DNA from: Pseudomonas oryzae | GTDB taxonomy: Bacteria; Pseudomonadota; Gammaproteobacteria; Pseudomonadales; Pseudomonadaceae | Length of the DNA: 64,000 bases | Assembly (NCBI RefSeq): GCF_900104805.1 | Contig: NZ_LT629751.1 | Coordinates: 2,647,001-2,711,000 of the forward strand | Direction: 5' to 3' | In this document: positions 36,855 through 48,571 of the stretch, one piece after another | Layout: each line of letters opens with the position of its first letter | How positions within the stretch are numbered: the first letter of the stretch is position 1 | The notes under the pieces: model-generated | The model's database searches: none | What the model saw: the letters and a program-made list of their open reading frames with translations, nothing else | What the model was told of the DNA's origin: nothing | Made by a program: the position numbers and the translations under genes

Positions 36855-38813
36855 TTGTTCGTCAACCTGCTGATCATCCTCGCCGCCTCGCTGCTGGTCA
36901 TCGCGGCCTTCCGTCCCTTCAAGCTGCCGCCACTGCTCGGCTACATGACGGTCGGCCTGGCACTCGGCCCCGGCGGCCTGGGCTGGGTCGAGCAGCACGA
37001 GGATCTGCCGCTGCTGGCCGAGTTCGGCGTGGTGTTCCTGCTGTTCAGCCTCGGCCTGGAGTTCTCCCTGCCGCGCATGCTCGCCCTGCGCAAGGTGGTG
37101 TTCGGTCTGGGCAGCCTGCAGGTCATCGCCTGCAGCCTGCCGCTGGCCGGACTGCTGACCCTCGCCGGCCTCGACCTTCCGGCTGCGCTGCTGCTCGGCG
37201 GCGGCCTGGCCCTGTCGTCGACGGCGATCGTGACCAAGGAACTGAGCAGCCTGGGCGAGGTGTTCAGCCCGCACGGGCAGAACGCGATCGGCGTCCTGCT
37301 GTTCCAGGACCTGGTGGCGGTGCTGCTGCTGACCATGATCCCGGTGATCGCCGGCGACAGCGAGCAGGTCTGGTACTTCGCCCTGCCGATCACCCTGGGC
37401 AAGGCCGCCCTGCTGTTCGCCGCCCTGCTGGTGGCCAGCCGCTGGCTGCTGCCGCGACTGTTCCACGAGGTGGCGCAGGCCAACGCCGCCGAGCTGTTCG
37501 TCCTGCTGGCGCTGGTCATCGTCATGCTCACCGCCTGGCTGACCCACCTGCTCGGCCTGTCCATGGCTCTCGGCGCCTTCCTCGCCGGCATGCTGCTCGG
37601 TGAGAGCCACTACCGCCACCAGATCGAGGCGGACATCCGACCGTTCCGCGACGTGCTGCTCGGCCTGTTCTTCGTCAGCGTCGGCATGTTCATCGATGTC
37701 GGCCAGTTCGCCTCCGACGGCCTGCTGATCCTCGGCATGACCCTGCTCCTGCTGCTGCTCAAGGGCGGCGCGGTCGCCGTGCTGGTGCGCCTGCGCGGCG
37801 GCGACACCGAGAGCGCGTGGCGCAGCGGCCTGGCGCTGGCGCAGGGCGGCGAGTTCTGCTTCGCCCTGGTCGCCCAGGCACAGCAGGTCGACCTGCTGCC
37901 GGCCGAGCTGGGCGGGCTGGTCCTCGCCGCCACTTTCTGCTCGATGGCGGTCACCCCGCTGCTGCTGCGCAACGCCCCGCGCATCGCCGCCCGCCTGGGC
38001 CAGCACCCGCTGGCCGAGAGCAATGCCGAGGACATCGCCAGCGCCTGCGCCGGGCATGACCAGCACGTGCTGATCTGCGGCTTCGGTCGGGTCGGCCAGT
38101 CGATCGGCCGCTTCCTGCGCCGCGAGGGCATCCCCTTCGTCGCCCTGGACAGCGACCCGGTGCGCGTGCAGGAAGCCGCGGCCGGCGAGATCAACGTGCA
38201 CTACGGCGATGGCCGGCGCGGCGAACTGCTCGCCGCCCTGGGCGTCGCCCGCGCGCGCCTGCTGGTGGTGGCCGCCGACAATCCCGAGAGCGCCCTGGAA
38301 ACGGTGCGTCAGGCGCGCAAGTTCTCCGCTACCCTGCCGATCCTGGTGCGCACCCGCGACGACAGCTACCTGGCCAGCCTGCAGGCGGCCGGGGCCACCG
38401 AGGTGGTACCGGAGGTGCTCGAGTCGAGTCTGATGCTCGCCTCCCATGCACTGGTCATGCTCGGCCTGCCGGAACGACGGGTACAGGCACGCATCGACGA
38501 GGTGCGCAGCGATCGCTACCACCTGCTGCACGGCTTCTATCACGGCGCCAGCGGCAGCCTGCTGGACCAGCAGGGCCGCCCGCGCATCCTGCTGCACGCC
38601 GTCAACCTGAGCAGCGGTGCCCATGCCTGCGGCCGGAGCGTGCTGGACATGGCTCTGGATGGACTGGGGGTCGAGGTCCAGGCGATTCGCCGCGACGGCG
38701 AGGAGTTGCACGCGAGCGACAACCCGTTCCTGCGCGAAGGCGACGCCCTGCTGCTCGCCGGCCCGCTGGACGCCATCGAAAAGGCCGAAGCCAAACTGCT
38801 CGCAGGACTCTGA
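36855..38813 (+). CDS. KefB/CPA2-type K+/H+ antiporter with RCK domain
   Basis: This 652-residue protein has an N-terminal cation:proton antiporter domain of about 12 helices (about 1-380; PPLLGYMTVGLALGPGGLGW, LLFSLGLEFSL). A TrkA-N/RCK nucleotide-binding domain follows (about 405-520, ICGFGRVGQSIGRFL), then a TrkA-C domain. Such proteins regulate potassium efflux and cytosolic pH. The start is probably a TTG at 36855 with GGAG at eight bases; the upstream in-frame region is Arg/Pro-rich and non-membrane-like. No ancillary kefF or kefG is adjacent. Confidence 0.85.
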   Translation: MFVNLLIILAASLLVIAAFRPFKLPPLLGYMTVGLALGPGGLGWVEQHEDLPLLAEFGVVFLLFSLGLEFSLPRMLALRKVVFGLGSLQVIACSLPLAGLLTLAGLDLPAALLLGGGLALSSTAIVTKELSSLGEVFSPHGQNAIGVLLFQDLVAVLLLTMIPVIAGDSEQVWYFALPITLGKAALLFAALLVASRWLLPRLFHEVAQANAAELFVLLALVIVMLTAWLTHLLGLSMALGAFLAGMLLGESHYRHQIEADIRPFRDVLLGLFFVSVGMFIDVGQFASDGLLILGMTLLLLLLKGGAVAVLVRLRGGDTESAWRSGLALAQGGEFCFALVAQAQQVDLLPAELGGLVLAATFCSMAVTPLLLRNAPRIAARLGQHPLAESNAEDIASACAGHDQHVLICGFGRVGQSIGRFLRREGIPFVALDSDPVRVQEAAAGEINVHYGDGRRGELLAALGVARARLLVVAADNPESALETVRQARKFSATLPILVRTRDDSYLASLQAAGATEVVPEVLESSLMLASHALVMLGLPERRVQARIDEVRSDRYHLLHGFYHGASGSLLDQQGRPRILLHAVNLSSGAHACGRSVLDMALDGLGVEVQAIRRDGEELHASDNPFLREGDALLLAGPLDAIEKAEAKLLAGL

Positions 38814-39128
38814 GCGCTCGCTCCGCTCCCGCACGGGCGGGAGCGGAGCCCCCCCCCCCCGGAGGCAAGCCCTCACCGCGCAGGAATCACCGCCTGCCAC
38901 GCTTCCCGGAGCACCGCCAGCCGCAATCAATCGGTCCACAGCTGGCAGGCCGGAGCATTAACAATCTAACGAAGCGGCCTAAAACTGCGAAACAATCGGC
39001 AACTTCGCGCGCATTAAGACCAATGTATAAGCGCAATCCATCAATTCGACATGTTTCATTCACGCCGCTTTCACAAAGAGCCAGACACTGGCCGGTCGCA
39101 CCCCCCACACAAATCTGGAGCACACACC
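38814..39128. other. Intergenic region with hairpin and 12-base C tract
   Basis: A 13-bp perfect stem (38820-38832 with 38837-38849, loop ACGG) ends the antiporter transcript and runs directly into a run of 12 C (38849-38860). The later half (about 38950-39060) is AT-rich and must hold the porin promoter, though I cannot fix its elements. No gene is seen. Confidence 0.7.
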
Positions 39129-40394
39129 ATGAGCCTGACCCCGCTCGCCCGCGCGGTTGCCTTCGCAACCCTCGGCGCCGGAATGATTATGCCGAGCCTC
39201 GCTCAGGCGGCTTTCGTAGAGGACAGCAAGGCCAGTCTGGAACTGCGCAACTTCTACTACAACAGTGACGTGCGCAATAACGCCTCCACCGCCAAGCACA
39301 AGAACGAAGAGTGGGCCCAAGGCTTCATCGCTCGCCTCGAGTCTGGCTATACCGAAGGCACCATCGGCGTTGGCGTCGACGCGCTCAGCACCCTCGGCGT
39401 CAAACTGGACTCCGGCCGCGGCACCAGCGGCACCGGCCTGCTGCAGCTCGACCGGGAAACCGGCGAGGCTCAGGACACCTATGGCGATCTGGGCGTCACC
39501 GCCAAGTTCAAGGCTTCCAACAGCGTCCTCAAGGTCGGCACCGTGATGCCGAACCTGCCGACCATTTCCGGCGTCGACAACCGCCTGCTGCCGACCAGCT
39601 ACCAGGGCGGCTACCTGAACTCCCAGGAAATTGCCGGCCTCTCGCTGGACCTCGGCATGGTGAATCGCATCAACTACCGCGACTCGCAGGATCACGAAAC
39701 CATGACCCTGGCCCGCACCAGCGCCTTCAATGGCCTGGGTGGCAAGGGTGACAGCGACCAGCTCGTGTTCGGCGGCGCCACCTACAAGTGGAACAGCGAT
39801 CTGAGCACCGCCTACCACTACGGCAACCTGGACGAGCTGTACAAGCAGCACATCTTCAACCTCGTGCACGTGCTGCCGATCGCCGACGGCCACAACCTGA
39901 AGTCCGACCTGCGCTACGCCCACAGCAGCGAAGATGGCAACAGCAACGTGGACAACAACGCCTTCGGCGCCATGTTCACCTACACCCTCAAGGCTCACAA
40001 GCTGGGCCTGGGCTATCAGTCCCTGACCGGCGATACCGGCTATGCCTTCGTCAACGGCAACAACCCGTTCCTGGTCAACTACGTCACCATCCGCGACTTC
40101 GCCAACACCGACGAGCAGTCCTGGCAGGTCCGTTACGATTACGACTTCACCAACCTCGGCGCCCCGGGCCTGACCTTCATGACCCGCTACATCTCCGGCG
40201 ACAACTTCGAGCTCGCCGACGGCAGCGAAGGCAAGGAGTGGGAGCGCAACATCGAGCTGAAGTACGTGGTTCAGCAGGGCACCCTGAAGAACCTCGGCGT
40301 GCACTGGCGCAACGCCCACACCCGCACCAACTTCGCCAACGGTGACATCGATCAGAACCGCCTGATCCTGTCCTACACCCTGCCGCTGTTCTGA
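39129..40394 (+). CDS. OprD-family outer-membrane porin
   Basis: This 421-residue protein has a clear signal peptide (about 1-28, ending PSLAQAA, cleavage before FVEDSK). The mature body is beta-barrel-like, with alternating aromatic strands and a C-terminal Phe (LSYTLPLF). FVEDSKASLELRNFYYN and the DNRLLPTSYQGGYL region are typical of the Pseudomonas OprD/Opd porins, which take up amino acids or small organic acids. The substrate is unknown. The ATG at 39129 follows GGAG at eight bases. A terminator shared with amtB lies downstream. Confidence 0.88.
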   Translation: MSLTPLARAVAFATLGAGMIMPSLAQAAFVEDSKASLELRNFYYNSDVRNNASTAKHKNEEWAQGFIARLESGYTEGTIGVGVDALSTLGVKLDSGRGTSGTGLLQLDRETGEAQDTYGDLGVTAKFKASNSVLKVGTVMPNLPTISGVDNRLLPTSYQGGYLNSQEIAGLSLDLGMVNRINYRDSQDHETMTLARTSAFNGLGGKGDSDQLVFGGATYKWNSDLSTAYHYGNLDELYKQHIFNLVHVLPIADGHNLKSDLRYAHSSEDGNSNVDNNAFGAMFTYTLKAHKLGLGYQSLTGDTGYAFVNGNNPFLVNYVTIRDFANTDEQSWQVRYDYDFTNLGAPGLTFMTRYISGDNFELADGSEGKEWERNIELKYVVQQGTLKNLGVHWRNAHTRTNFANGDIDQNRLILSYTLPLF

Positions 40395-40414
40395 GCAGCA
40401 GCCCGGTGAAAAAA

Positions 40415-40438
40415 GAAGCCCGCTCTCGAGCGGGCTTC
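40415..40438. terminator. Bidirectional terminator between porin and amtB
   Basis: GAAGCCCGCTC and GAGCGGGCTTC pair across a two-base centre. A-rich sequence lies on the left (gives U's for the amtB transcript) and a T-rich tail on the right. Confidence 0.85.
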
Positions 40439-40460
40439 TTCGTTTGCGGGGTCCTGACGA

Positions 40461-41669
40461 TCAGTCGTGGCTGGTCGCACCGATCTTGTGGATCGACAGG
40501 TCGGCGCCGTAGTACTCCTCTTCGGCGCTCAGACGGATGCCGGTGATGCGCTTGAGCAGGCCATAGACCGCGAAGCCACCGGCCAGCGCCAGCGCGCAGC
40601 CGAGCGCCGTGCCGATCAGTTGGCTGACCAGGCTGACCCCGCCCAGCCCGCCGAGCAGCGGCTGGCCGAAGATGCCGCAGGCCACCCCGCCCCACAGGCC
40701 GCACAGGCCGTGCAGCGGCCACACCCCCAGCACGTCATCGATCTTCCAGCGGTTCTGGGTCGCGGTGAAGACCCAGACGAACAGCGCGCCGGCGATACCG
40801 CCGGTGATCAGCGCGCCGATCGGGTGCATCAGGTCGGAGCCGGCGCACACCGCGACCAGGCCGGCCAGCGGGCCGTTATGCAGGAAGCCGGGGTCGTTGC
40901 GCCCGACCAGCAGCGCCGCCAGGGTGCCGCCGACCATCGCCAGCAGCGAGTTGACCGCCACCAGGCCGCTGACGCCCTGCAGGGTCTGCGCGCTCATCAC
41001 GTTGAAGCCGAACCAGCCGACGATCAGGATCCACGACCCCAGCGCCAGGAAGGGAATGTTGGAGGGGGCGAAGGCCACCAGTCGGCCATCGCGGTAGCGA
41101 CCGTTGCGGTGTCCGAGCATCAGCACCGCCCCCAGCGCCAGCCAGCCGCCCACCGCGTGTACCACCACCGAACCGGCGAAGTCGTGGAAGGCGGCGCCGA
41201 AGCGCTCGGTCAGCCAGCTCTGCAGACCGAAATTGCCGTTCCAGATCAGGCCCTCGAAGAACGGGTAGATGAAGGAGACGATCAGCAGGGTGGCGCACAG
41301 CTGCGGGCCGAACCTGGAGCGTTCGGCGATGCCGCCGGAGATGATCGCCGGGATGGCGGCAGCGAAGGTCAGCAGGAAGAAGAACTTCACCAGGGCGTAG
41401 CCGTTGTCGACGGTCAGCGTGCTGGCCGGGGCGAGGAAGTTCACCCCGTAGGCCACCCAGTAGCCGACGAAGAAGTAGGCCAGGCAGGACACCGCGAAGT
41501 CGGCAAGGATCTTCGACAGCGCGTTGACCTGGTTCTTCTGGCGGACGGTGCCGACCTCGAGGAAGGCGAAGCCGGCGTGCATGGCCAGGACCATGACCGC
41601 GCCGATCAGGATGAACAGGGTATTGGATCCGTGAACCAGGCTGTTCACGGCAGTGGACAGGTTTTCCAT
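40461..41669 (-). CDS. amtB: Ammonium transporter
   Basis: This 402-residue membrane protein of the Amt/Rh family has 11 predicted helices. The substrate Asp/His site appears as FHDFAGSVVVHAVGGW (near 160-168) and the second pore His as WPLHGLCGLWGG near 309. It moves ammonium into the cell. It begins MENLSTAVNSLVHGSN at 41669 without a long cleavable signal. Unusually for pseudomonads, no glnK lies directly beside it in the window; the neighbours are a porin and dgt. Nitrogen control is expected, but I found no clear sigma-54 element upstream. Confidence 0.93.
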   Translation of the reverse strand: MENLSTAVNSLVHGSNTLFILIGAVMVLAMHAGFAFLEVGTVRQKNQVNALSKILADFAVSCLAYFFVGYWVAYGVNFLAPASTLTVDNGYALVKFFFLLTFAAAIPAIISGGIAERSRFGPQLCATLLIVSFIYPFFEGLIWNGNFGLQSWLTERFGAAFHDFAGSVVVHAVGGWLALGAVLMLGHRNGRYRDGRLVAFAPSNIPFLALGSWILIVGWFGFNVMSAQTLQGVSGLVAVNSLLAMVGGTLAALLVGRNDPGFLHNGPLAGLVAVCAGSDLMHPIGALITGGIAGALFVWVFTATQNRWKIDDVLGVWPLHGLCGLWGGVACGIFGQPLLGGLGGVSLVSQLIGTALGCALALAGGFAVYGLLKRITGIRLSAEEEYYGADLSIHKIGATSHD

Positions 41670-42072
41670 CGGCGCGACGCGCTCCTCCGGTTGGCAGGAA
41701 AGCACCAAAGCAGACCACCGAGCAGCGAGTATGCACCATTTGAAAGCATGCGCATCTTCTCCGATCTTCCGCCATGCTGAAGCGATTGATCGAGGATCGC
41801 CGGTCGGACTGGCCCGCCAAGGCATGATCTTGTTGTTAATCAGGGACTTGTTGGTGTTAAGCAACGTCCTGTCGACCTCTGCGACGGCTGCCGGGGCAAG
41901 CGTTCGCACAAGCACACGAGGCCGTAATATGCAAGAGACATGCCGCCCCTTGCCTGAACACGCCGTTGCGACAATGGTGCACGGGCTGCGCCCCGCTGGC
42001 AGAGCGCCGGGGACTTGCGGGGCGCCGAGCAAGCCCGCAAGCTGGAGACTCCGCGATAGCTGAGGATTTCCC
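41670..42072. other. Intergenic region between divergent amtB and dgt
   Basis: These 403 bases must carry both promoters. I looked for a minus-strand sigma-54 element for amtB and found none with correct GG/GC spacing. Open frames through it look random in codon use and were not called. A moderately AT-rich patch lies near 41825-41860. Confidence 0.5.
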
Positions 42073-43404
42073 TTGGACTGGCACACCCTGCTTACCCGCG
42101 AGCGCTTCGGCAAACCCGCGCAGAGCACCGAGGAACTCGGTCGCAGCGCCTTCCACAAGGACCACGACCGCATCGTCTTCTCCGGCGCCTTCCGCCGCCT
42201 CGGCCGCAAGACCCAGGTCCACCCGGTTTCCAGCAACGACCATATCCACACCCGCCTGACCCACAGCCTGGAAGTGGCCTGCGTGGGCCGCTCGCTGGGC
42301 ATGCGCGTCGGCGAGATGCTGCGCGAGGAGCTGCCGGCCTGGTGCGATCCCAGCGACCTCGGCGTGATCGTGCAGTCCGCCTGCCTGGCCCACGACATCG
42401 GCAACCCGCCGTTCGGCCACTCCGGCGAGGACGCCATTCGCCACTGGTTCCAGCTGGCGGACGAGCGCGGCTGGCTGGATGCCCTGAGTGAGGCCGAGCG
42501 CGCCGACTTCCTCTGTTTCGAGGGCAATGCCCAGGGCTTTCGCGTGCTGACCCAGCTCGAGTACCACCAGTTCGACGGCGGCACCCGGCTCACCTACGCG
42601 ACCCTCGGCAGCTACCTCAAATACCCCTGGACCGCCCGCCACGCCGACGCCCAGGGTTACAAGAAGCACAAGTTCGGCTGCTATCAGAGCGAGCTGCCGC
42701 TGCTCGAGCAGATCGCCCGCAAGCTCGGCCTGCCGCAACTCGACGAGCAGCGCTGGGCGCGCCATCCGCTGGTGTACCTGATGGAGGCGGCCGACGACAT
42801 CTGCTACGGCCTGATCGACCTCGAGGACGGCCTGGAGATGGATCTGCTCGACTATCCGGAAGTCGAGGCGCTGCTGCTCGACCTGGTCGGCGACGACCTG
42901 CCGGACACCTATCGCCAGCTGGGGCCGCGCGACTCGCGGCGACGCAAGCTGGCCATCCTGCGCGGCAAGGCCATCGAACACCTGACCAACGCCGCCGCAC
43001 GCGCCTTCGTCGCCCAGCACGATGCCCTGCTCGCCGGCAGCCTGGAGGGCGATCTGGTCGAGCACATGCACGGCCCGGCCAAACTGTGCGTACTGCGCGC
43101 CAAGGGGCTGGCACGCGAGAAGATCTTCCAGGACAAGCGCAAGACCCTGCACGAGATCGGCGCCTACACCACCCTGGAGATCCTCCTCAACGCCTTCTGC
43201 GGCGCGGCGCTGGAGCAGCACGGCGGACGCTCGCCGTCGTTCAAGAACCGGCGCATCCTCGACCTGCTCGGCAACAACGCGCCCGATCCGCACTGGCCGC
43301 TGTATCGCGCCTTCATGCGGGTGATCGACTTCATCGCCGGCATGACCGACAGCTATGCCACGGAAATGGCGCGGGAAATGACCGGACGCTCGAGTCCGGT
43401 GTGA
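42073..43404 (+). CDS. dgt: dGTPase-like deoxynucleotide triphosphohydrolase
   Basis: This 443-residue HD-domain enzyme has the metal ligands in [14 protein letters not shown] (His near 63), [16 protein letters not shown] (His-Asp near 116) and a later Asp in [16 protein letters not shown]. It releases triphosphate from dGTP or related dNTPs. The start is a TTG at 42073 ([13 protein letters not shown]), in line with family N-termini. An intrinsic terminator follows at 43421. Confidence 0.9.
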   Translation: MDWHTLLTRERFGKPAQSTEELGRSAFHKDHDRIVFSGAFRRLGRKTQVHPVSSNDHIHTRLTHSLEVACVGRSLGMRVGEMLREELPAWCDPSDLGVIVQSACLAHDIGNPPFGHSGEDAIRHWFQLADERGWLDALSEAERADFLCFEGNAQGFRVLTQLEYHQFDGGTRLTYATLGSYLKYPWTARHADAQGYKKHKFGCYQSELPLLEQIARKLGLPQLDEQRWARHPLVYLMEAADDICYGLIDLEDGLEMDLLDYPEVEALLLDLVGDDLPDTYRQLGPRDSRRRKLAILRGKAIEHLTNAAARAFVAQHDALLAGSLEGDLVEHMHGPAKLCVLRAKGLAREKIFQDKRKTLHEIGAYTTLEILLNAFCGAALEQHGGRSPSFKNRRILDLLGNNAPDPHWPLYRAFMRVIDFIAGMTDSYATEMAREMTGRSSPV

Positions 43405-43420
43405 GGGAGCCCGAAAACGC

Positions 43421-43455
43421 AAAGCCCCGCGGCACGCCAGGTGCCGCGGGGCTTT
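43421..43455. terminator. Bidirectional intrinsic terminator
   Basis: AAAGCCCCGCGGCAC (43421-43435), loop GCCAG and the exact complement (43441-43455) form a 15-bp stem with A/T ends. It sits between convergent dgt and yggL. Confidence 0.9.
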
Positions 43456-43470
43456 GTCTGCTGCGGCCGA

Positions 43471-43809
43471 TCAGGCGCCGATCGGCTTTTCCGGATACCA
43501 GGCATCGGCCAGCGCGCCGACGCGGAAGCTGGCCAGCTCGCTGCGCTCCTTGAGCCAGGCCTCGACCTTGGCGCGCTGCTCCTCGCTCACCGAGCCGCGC
43601 TTGCCGAGGCAGACCATGCCGAACTCGTCGCAGCCGATGAACATCAGGCCGTTGCCTTCGATCGCCTCGCGCAGGAACTGCTGCATGAAGGCGTCTTCAC
43701 CCGCCTCGTCGAGGTCTTCGCGATAGGTGAGGATCAGCTCGAAACCGAGTTCCTGGAACTCTTCGACACAGAGCTTCTTGCGCAGGCGGCGGGAGCGGTT
43801 GGTAGCCAT
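43471..43809 (-). CDS. yggL: YggL-family (DUF469) protein
   Basis: This 112-residue protein with a basic N-terminus (MATNRSRRLRKKLCVEEFQE) and a conserved NGLMFIGCDEFGMVCLGKRG core belongs to the YggL family, associated with ribosome binding or assembly in E. coli. The start ATG at 43809 follows AGGAT. It diverges from dacB, as in Pseudomonas aeruginosa. Confidence 0.88.
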   Translation of the reverse strand: MATNRSRRLRKKLCVEEFQELGFELILTYREDLDEAGEDAFMQQFLREAIEGNGLMFIGCDEFGMVCLGKRGSVSEEQRAKVEAWLKERSELASFRVGALADAWYPEKPIGA

Positions 43810-43920
43810 GGAGATATCCTCGAACAATTGGGCGAGGCACTCTACCAGCTTGTGCGAGCCAGGCCCATGACCACGTGCCGCCCGGCGCGCAGAGTCGCGG
43901 AACAGAGGGTTTCAGGCATA

Positions 43921-45462
43921 ATGAGAACTGCCTCTCCAATCACGCATGTGAGTTCTCTCGTGTCGTTGCCCCCACCCAAGTCCTTGCTCGCCAGAGCCAA
44001 GAATCTTTGCCGACCGCTGCGCCTGTTCGGCCTGGTCGGTCTGCTGCTGCCCATAGCCCTGCCCGTGACGGCCGACGCCACCGGCCTGCCGCCGCGCGTG
44101 GAACAGGCGCTGAAGGCCGGCAAGCTGAACAGCAATGCCCTGTCGCTGGCGGTCATCCCGCTCACCGGCCCCGGCAGCGCCAGCTATTTCAACGCCGACG
44201 TGGCGGTCAACCCGGCCTCGACCATGAAGCTGGTCACCACCTACGCCGCCCTCGAGCTGCTCGGCCCCACCTACCAGTGGAAGACCGCCTTCTACACCGA
44301 CGGCCCGCTGCGCAATGGCGTGCTGCAGGGCAACCTCTACCTCAAGGGCGGCGGCGACCCCAAGCTGACCATGGAGCGTCTGTGGCTGCTGCTGCGCGAC
44401 CTGCGCCATGCCGGCGTGCAGCATATCGAGGGCGACCTGGTGCTGGAGCGCAACCACTTCCGCAACCCGGCGCACACCCCCTTCGACGATGACGGCGGCG
44501 ACCGCAGCAAGCCGTACCTGGTCGAGCCCGACGCGCTGATGGTCAACCTCAAGACCCTGCGCCTGATCGTGCGCGGCGAGGCACGCGGTGCCGTGGTGCA
44601 GGCCGAACCGCCGATCCCCTACATCCGCATCGACAACCGCGTGCGGGTGACCGGACCGGCGAGCTGCCCGAGCTGGCCGCAGGTGACCTACAACTTCCAG
44701 CAGCAGACGGACGGCACCCTCGACGTGGTCGCCGCAGGACAGATCCCGGAAGGCTGCAGCGGTCAGCGTTACCTGTCGCTGCTCGACCACCCGACCTTCG
44801 CCGGCGGCTCGGTGCGTGCCCTGTGGAACGAGCTGGGCGGCAGCATCGCCGGCCGCGACCGTCTCGGCAGCACGCCGGGCAACGCCCGCCTGCTGGCGCA
44901 GACCCTGTCGCCGGACGTGGTGGAGATCATTCGCGACATCAACAAGTACAGCAACAACACCATGGCCCGCCAGCTGTTCCTGTCGATCGGCGCGCGCCAC
45001 CGCCTGCCGAGCGACGCCGACGATGCCGCGGCCGCCTACCGCGCCATCGACCAGTGGCTGGCCCGCAAGGGCATCCGCGCGCGGAACCTGGTGCTGGAGA
45101 ACGGCTCCGGACTGTCGCGCCACGAGCGCATCAGCGCACGGGAAATGGCCGCCATGCTGCACGCCGCCTGGCACAGCCCGTACGCCGCCGAGTTCGTCTC
45201 CTCGCTGCCGCTGGCGGCCATGGACGGCACCCTGCGCAAGCGCATGCGCAACACCCCGCTGGCCGGCAACGCGCACCTGAAGACCGGCACGCTGAACAAC
45301 GTGCGCGCCCTGGCCGGCTTCAGCCGCGACGCCCAAGGCAATACCTGGGCGGTGGTGGCGATCCTCAACCACCCGCGGCCCTGGGGCGCCTCGGCGATCC
45401 TCGATCAGGTGATCCAGGAGCTGTACCGCCAGCCCGACACCCTGGCCGGCCTGGGGCGCTGA
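43921..45462 (+). CDS. dacB: D-alanyl-D-alanine carboxypeptidase/endopeptidase (PBP4)
   Basis: This 513-residue penicillin-binding protein of the S13 family has a hydrophobic export signal (about 36-52, LFGLVGLLLPIALPVTADA) after an unusually long basic lead. The true start may therefore be a later GTG near 43948. Catalytic motifs are NPASTMKL (SxxK), KYSNNTMA (SxN) and HLKTGTLNN (KTG). It trims peptidoglycan cross-links in the periplasm. A strong terminator follows at 45475. Confidence 0.9.
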   Translation: MRTASPITHVSSLVSLPPPKSLLARAKNLCRPLRLFGLVGLLLPIALPVTADATGLPPRVEQALKAGKLNSNALSLAVIPLTGPGSASYFNADVAVNPASTMKLVTTYAALELLGPTYQWKTAFYTDGPLRNGVLQGNLYLKGGGDPKLTMERLWLLLRDLRHAGVQHIEGDLVLERNHFRNPAHTPFDDDGGDRSKPYLVEPDALMVNLKTLRLIVRGEARGAVVQAEPPIPYIRIDNRVRVTGPASCPSWPQVTYNFQQQTDGTLDVVAAGQIPEGCSGQRYLSLLDHPTFAGGSVRALWNELGGSIAGRDRLGSTPGNARLLAQTLSPDVVEIIRDINKYSNNTMARQLFLSIGARHRLPSDADDAAAAYRAIDQWLARKGIRARNLVLENGSGLSRHERISAREMAAMLHAAWHSPYAAEFVSSLPLAAMDGTLRKRMRNTPLAGNAHLKTGTLNNVRALAGFSRDAQGNTWAVVAILNHPRPWGASAILDQVIQELYRQPDTLAGLGR

Positions 45463-45474
45463 AGCCGGAAACAG

Positions 45475-45510
45475 AAAACCGCCTGCCCGGGACACCGGAC
45501 AGGCGGTTTT
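45475..45510 (+). terminator. Intrinsic terminator after dacB
   Basis: AAAACCGCCTG-C-CCGG pairs with CCGG-A-CAGGCGGTTTT (one mismatch) around GACA, followed by a T-run. The remaining 180 bases up to rlmL hold no gene that I can see. Confidence 0.88.
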
Positions 45511-45690
45511 TCATGGGCGGTCGTTCGGCAGGGCAATGAGCTCGCGCCAGCGCTTGTACACCATCGGCGGCGCAGAGCTTCGGCAGGGAAAACGACCGCA
45601 GGTCTTTTCCACCCCTCCGCCCCCTAGCCGGGCATCGGTAGAGGATCGCTGCGCGAGCACTCTCCCCTGCCCGGCTGGATCAAGCCCGGG

Positions 45691-47904
<2,214 letters not shown>

Positions 47905-48275
47905 GCGGTATACCAGGGGCCAAGCCCATCAGGGGTGACTCGGGCCATGGCTGACCCTTCGTCGGAAGACCGGAGGCGCAGAAGCAATCGCGCCCCGTGT
48001 TCAGTATCGGTGCAAACCCTCGGCAATGCCGAGGCTGCGAGCCTGCGAGCGATCCCTGGCCATGCTTAGATCAGGAGGGCTCTAATATTTGTTTTTTTAT
48101 GACAAAACAGTCATTCACATTTCAACAAGGATTCATTTAGAACTCGACCAATCCGCAGCGCGAAGAACTGCGGTAGATGCTCGCCCTGTCGGCAGCGAGC
48201 TTTGTGGCAGATCCTCTGCCAGGCCTCCAAGAGGCCAACGGGACAAGTACAGTCAACGAACGAGGGCAATACCCG
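47905..48275. other. Intergenic region before rmf
   Basis: These 371 bases separate divergent rlmL and rmf. The stretch 48083-48140 is strongly AT-rich with a T8 run, in contrast to the GC-rich flanks, and probably carries the growth-phase-responsive rmf promoter. I cannot place its elements and see no gene. Confidence 0.5.
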
Positions 48276-48491
48276 ATGAGAAGACTCAAGCGTGATCCGT
48301 TGGAAAGAGCCTTTATGCGCGGTTATCAATATGGCGTCAGCGGGAAATCCCGCGATATGTGCCCCTTCTCCCTCCCCACCGCTCGCCAGGCCTGGCTCAA
48401 TGGCTGGCGCGCAGGCCGTGTCGACAACTGGGAGGGCATGACCGGCACTGCCGGTATCCATCGTCTCAACGAACTTCACGCGGTCGGCTGA
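48276..48491 (+). CDS. rmf: Ribosome modulation factor
   Basis: This 71-residue basic protein matches RMF (MRRLKRDPLERAFMRGYQYG, then CPFSLPTARQAWLNGWRAGR). RMF dimerises ribosomes into 100S particles in stationary phase. The ATG at 48276 is preceded by GAGGG. Convergent pyrD follows across a shared hairpin. Confidence 0.95.
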   Translation: MRRLKRDPLERAFMRGYQYGVSGKSRDMCPFSLPTARQAWLNGWRAGRVDNWEGMTGTAGIHRLNELHAVG

Positions 48492-48534
48492 ACCGCACCC
48501 ATCCTGATCCTTTCAGCCATTCAATCCATCCACT

Positions 48535-48556
48535 ACGGGGCCCCACGGGGCCCCGT
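48535..48556. terminator. Hairpin between convergent rmf and pyrD
   Basis: ACGGGGCCCC and GGGGCCCCGT pair across a two-base centre. A short CCTGTTT tail follows on the plus strand. It is likely a shared terminator, of modest intrinsic strength. Confidence 0.7.
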
Positions 48557-48571
48557 CCTGTTTCCGGGCGG

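Noticed and set aside
41653-42063. 136-codon plus-strand frame in the amtB-dgt gap
   Set aside because: It overlaps the amtB start on the other strand, has no ribosome site and shows random composition.
43912-45495. Long minus-strand frame opposite dacB
   Set aside because: Shadow of the dacB coding frame, with no family resemblance and no ribosome site.
48089-48295. 68-codon plus-strand frame overlapping the rmf leader
   Set aside because: It overlaps the rmf start in another frame and lies in an AT-rich promoter region.
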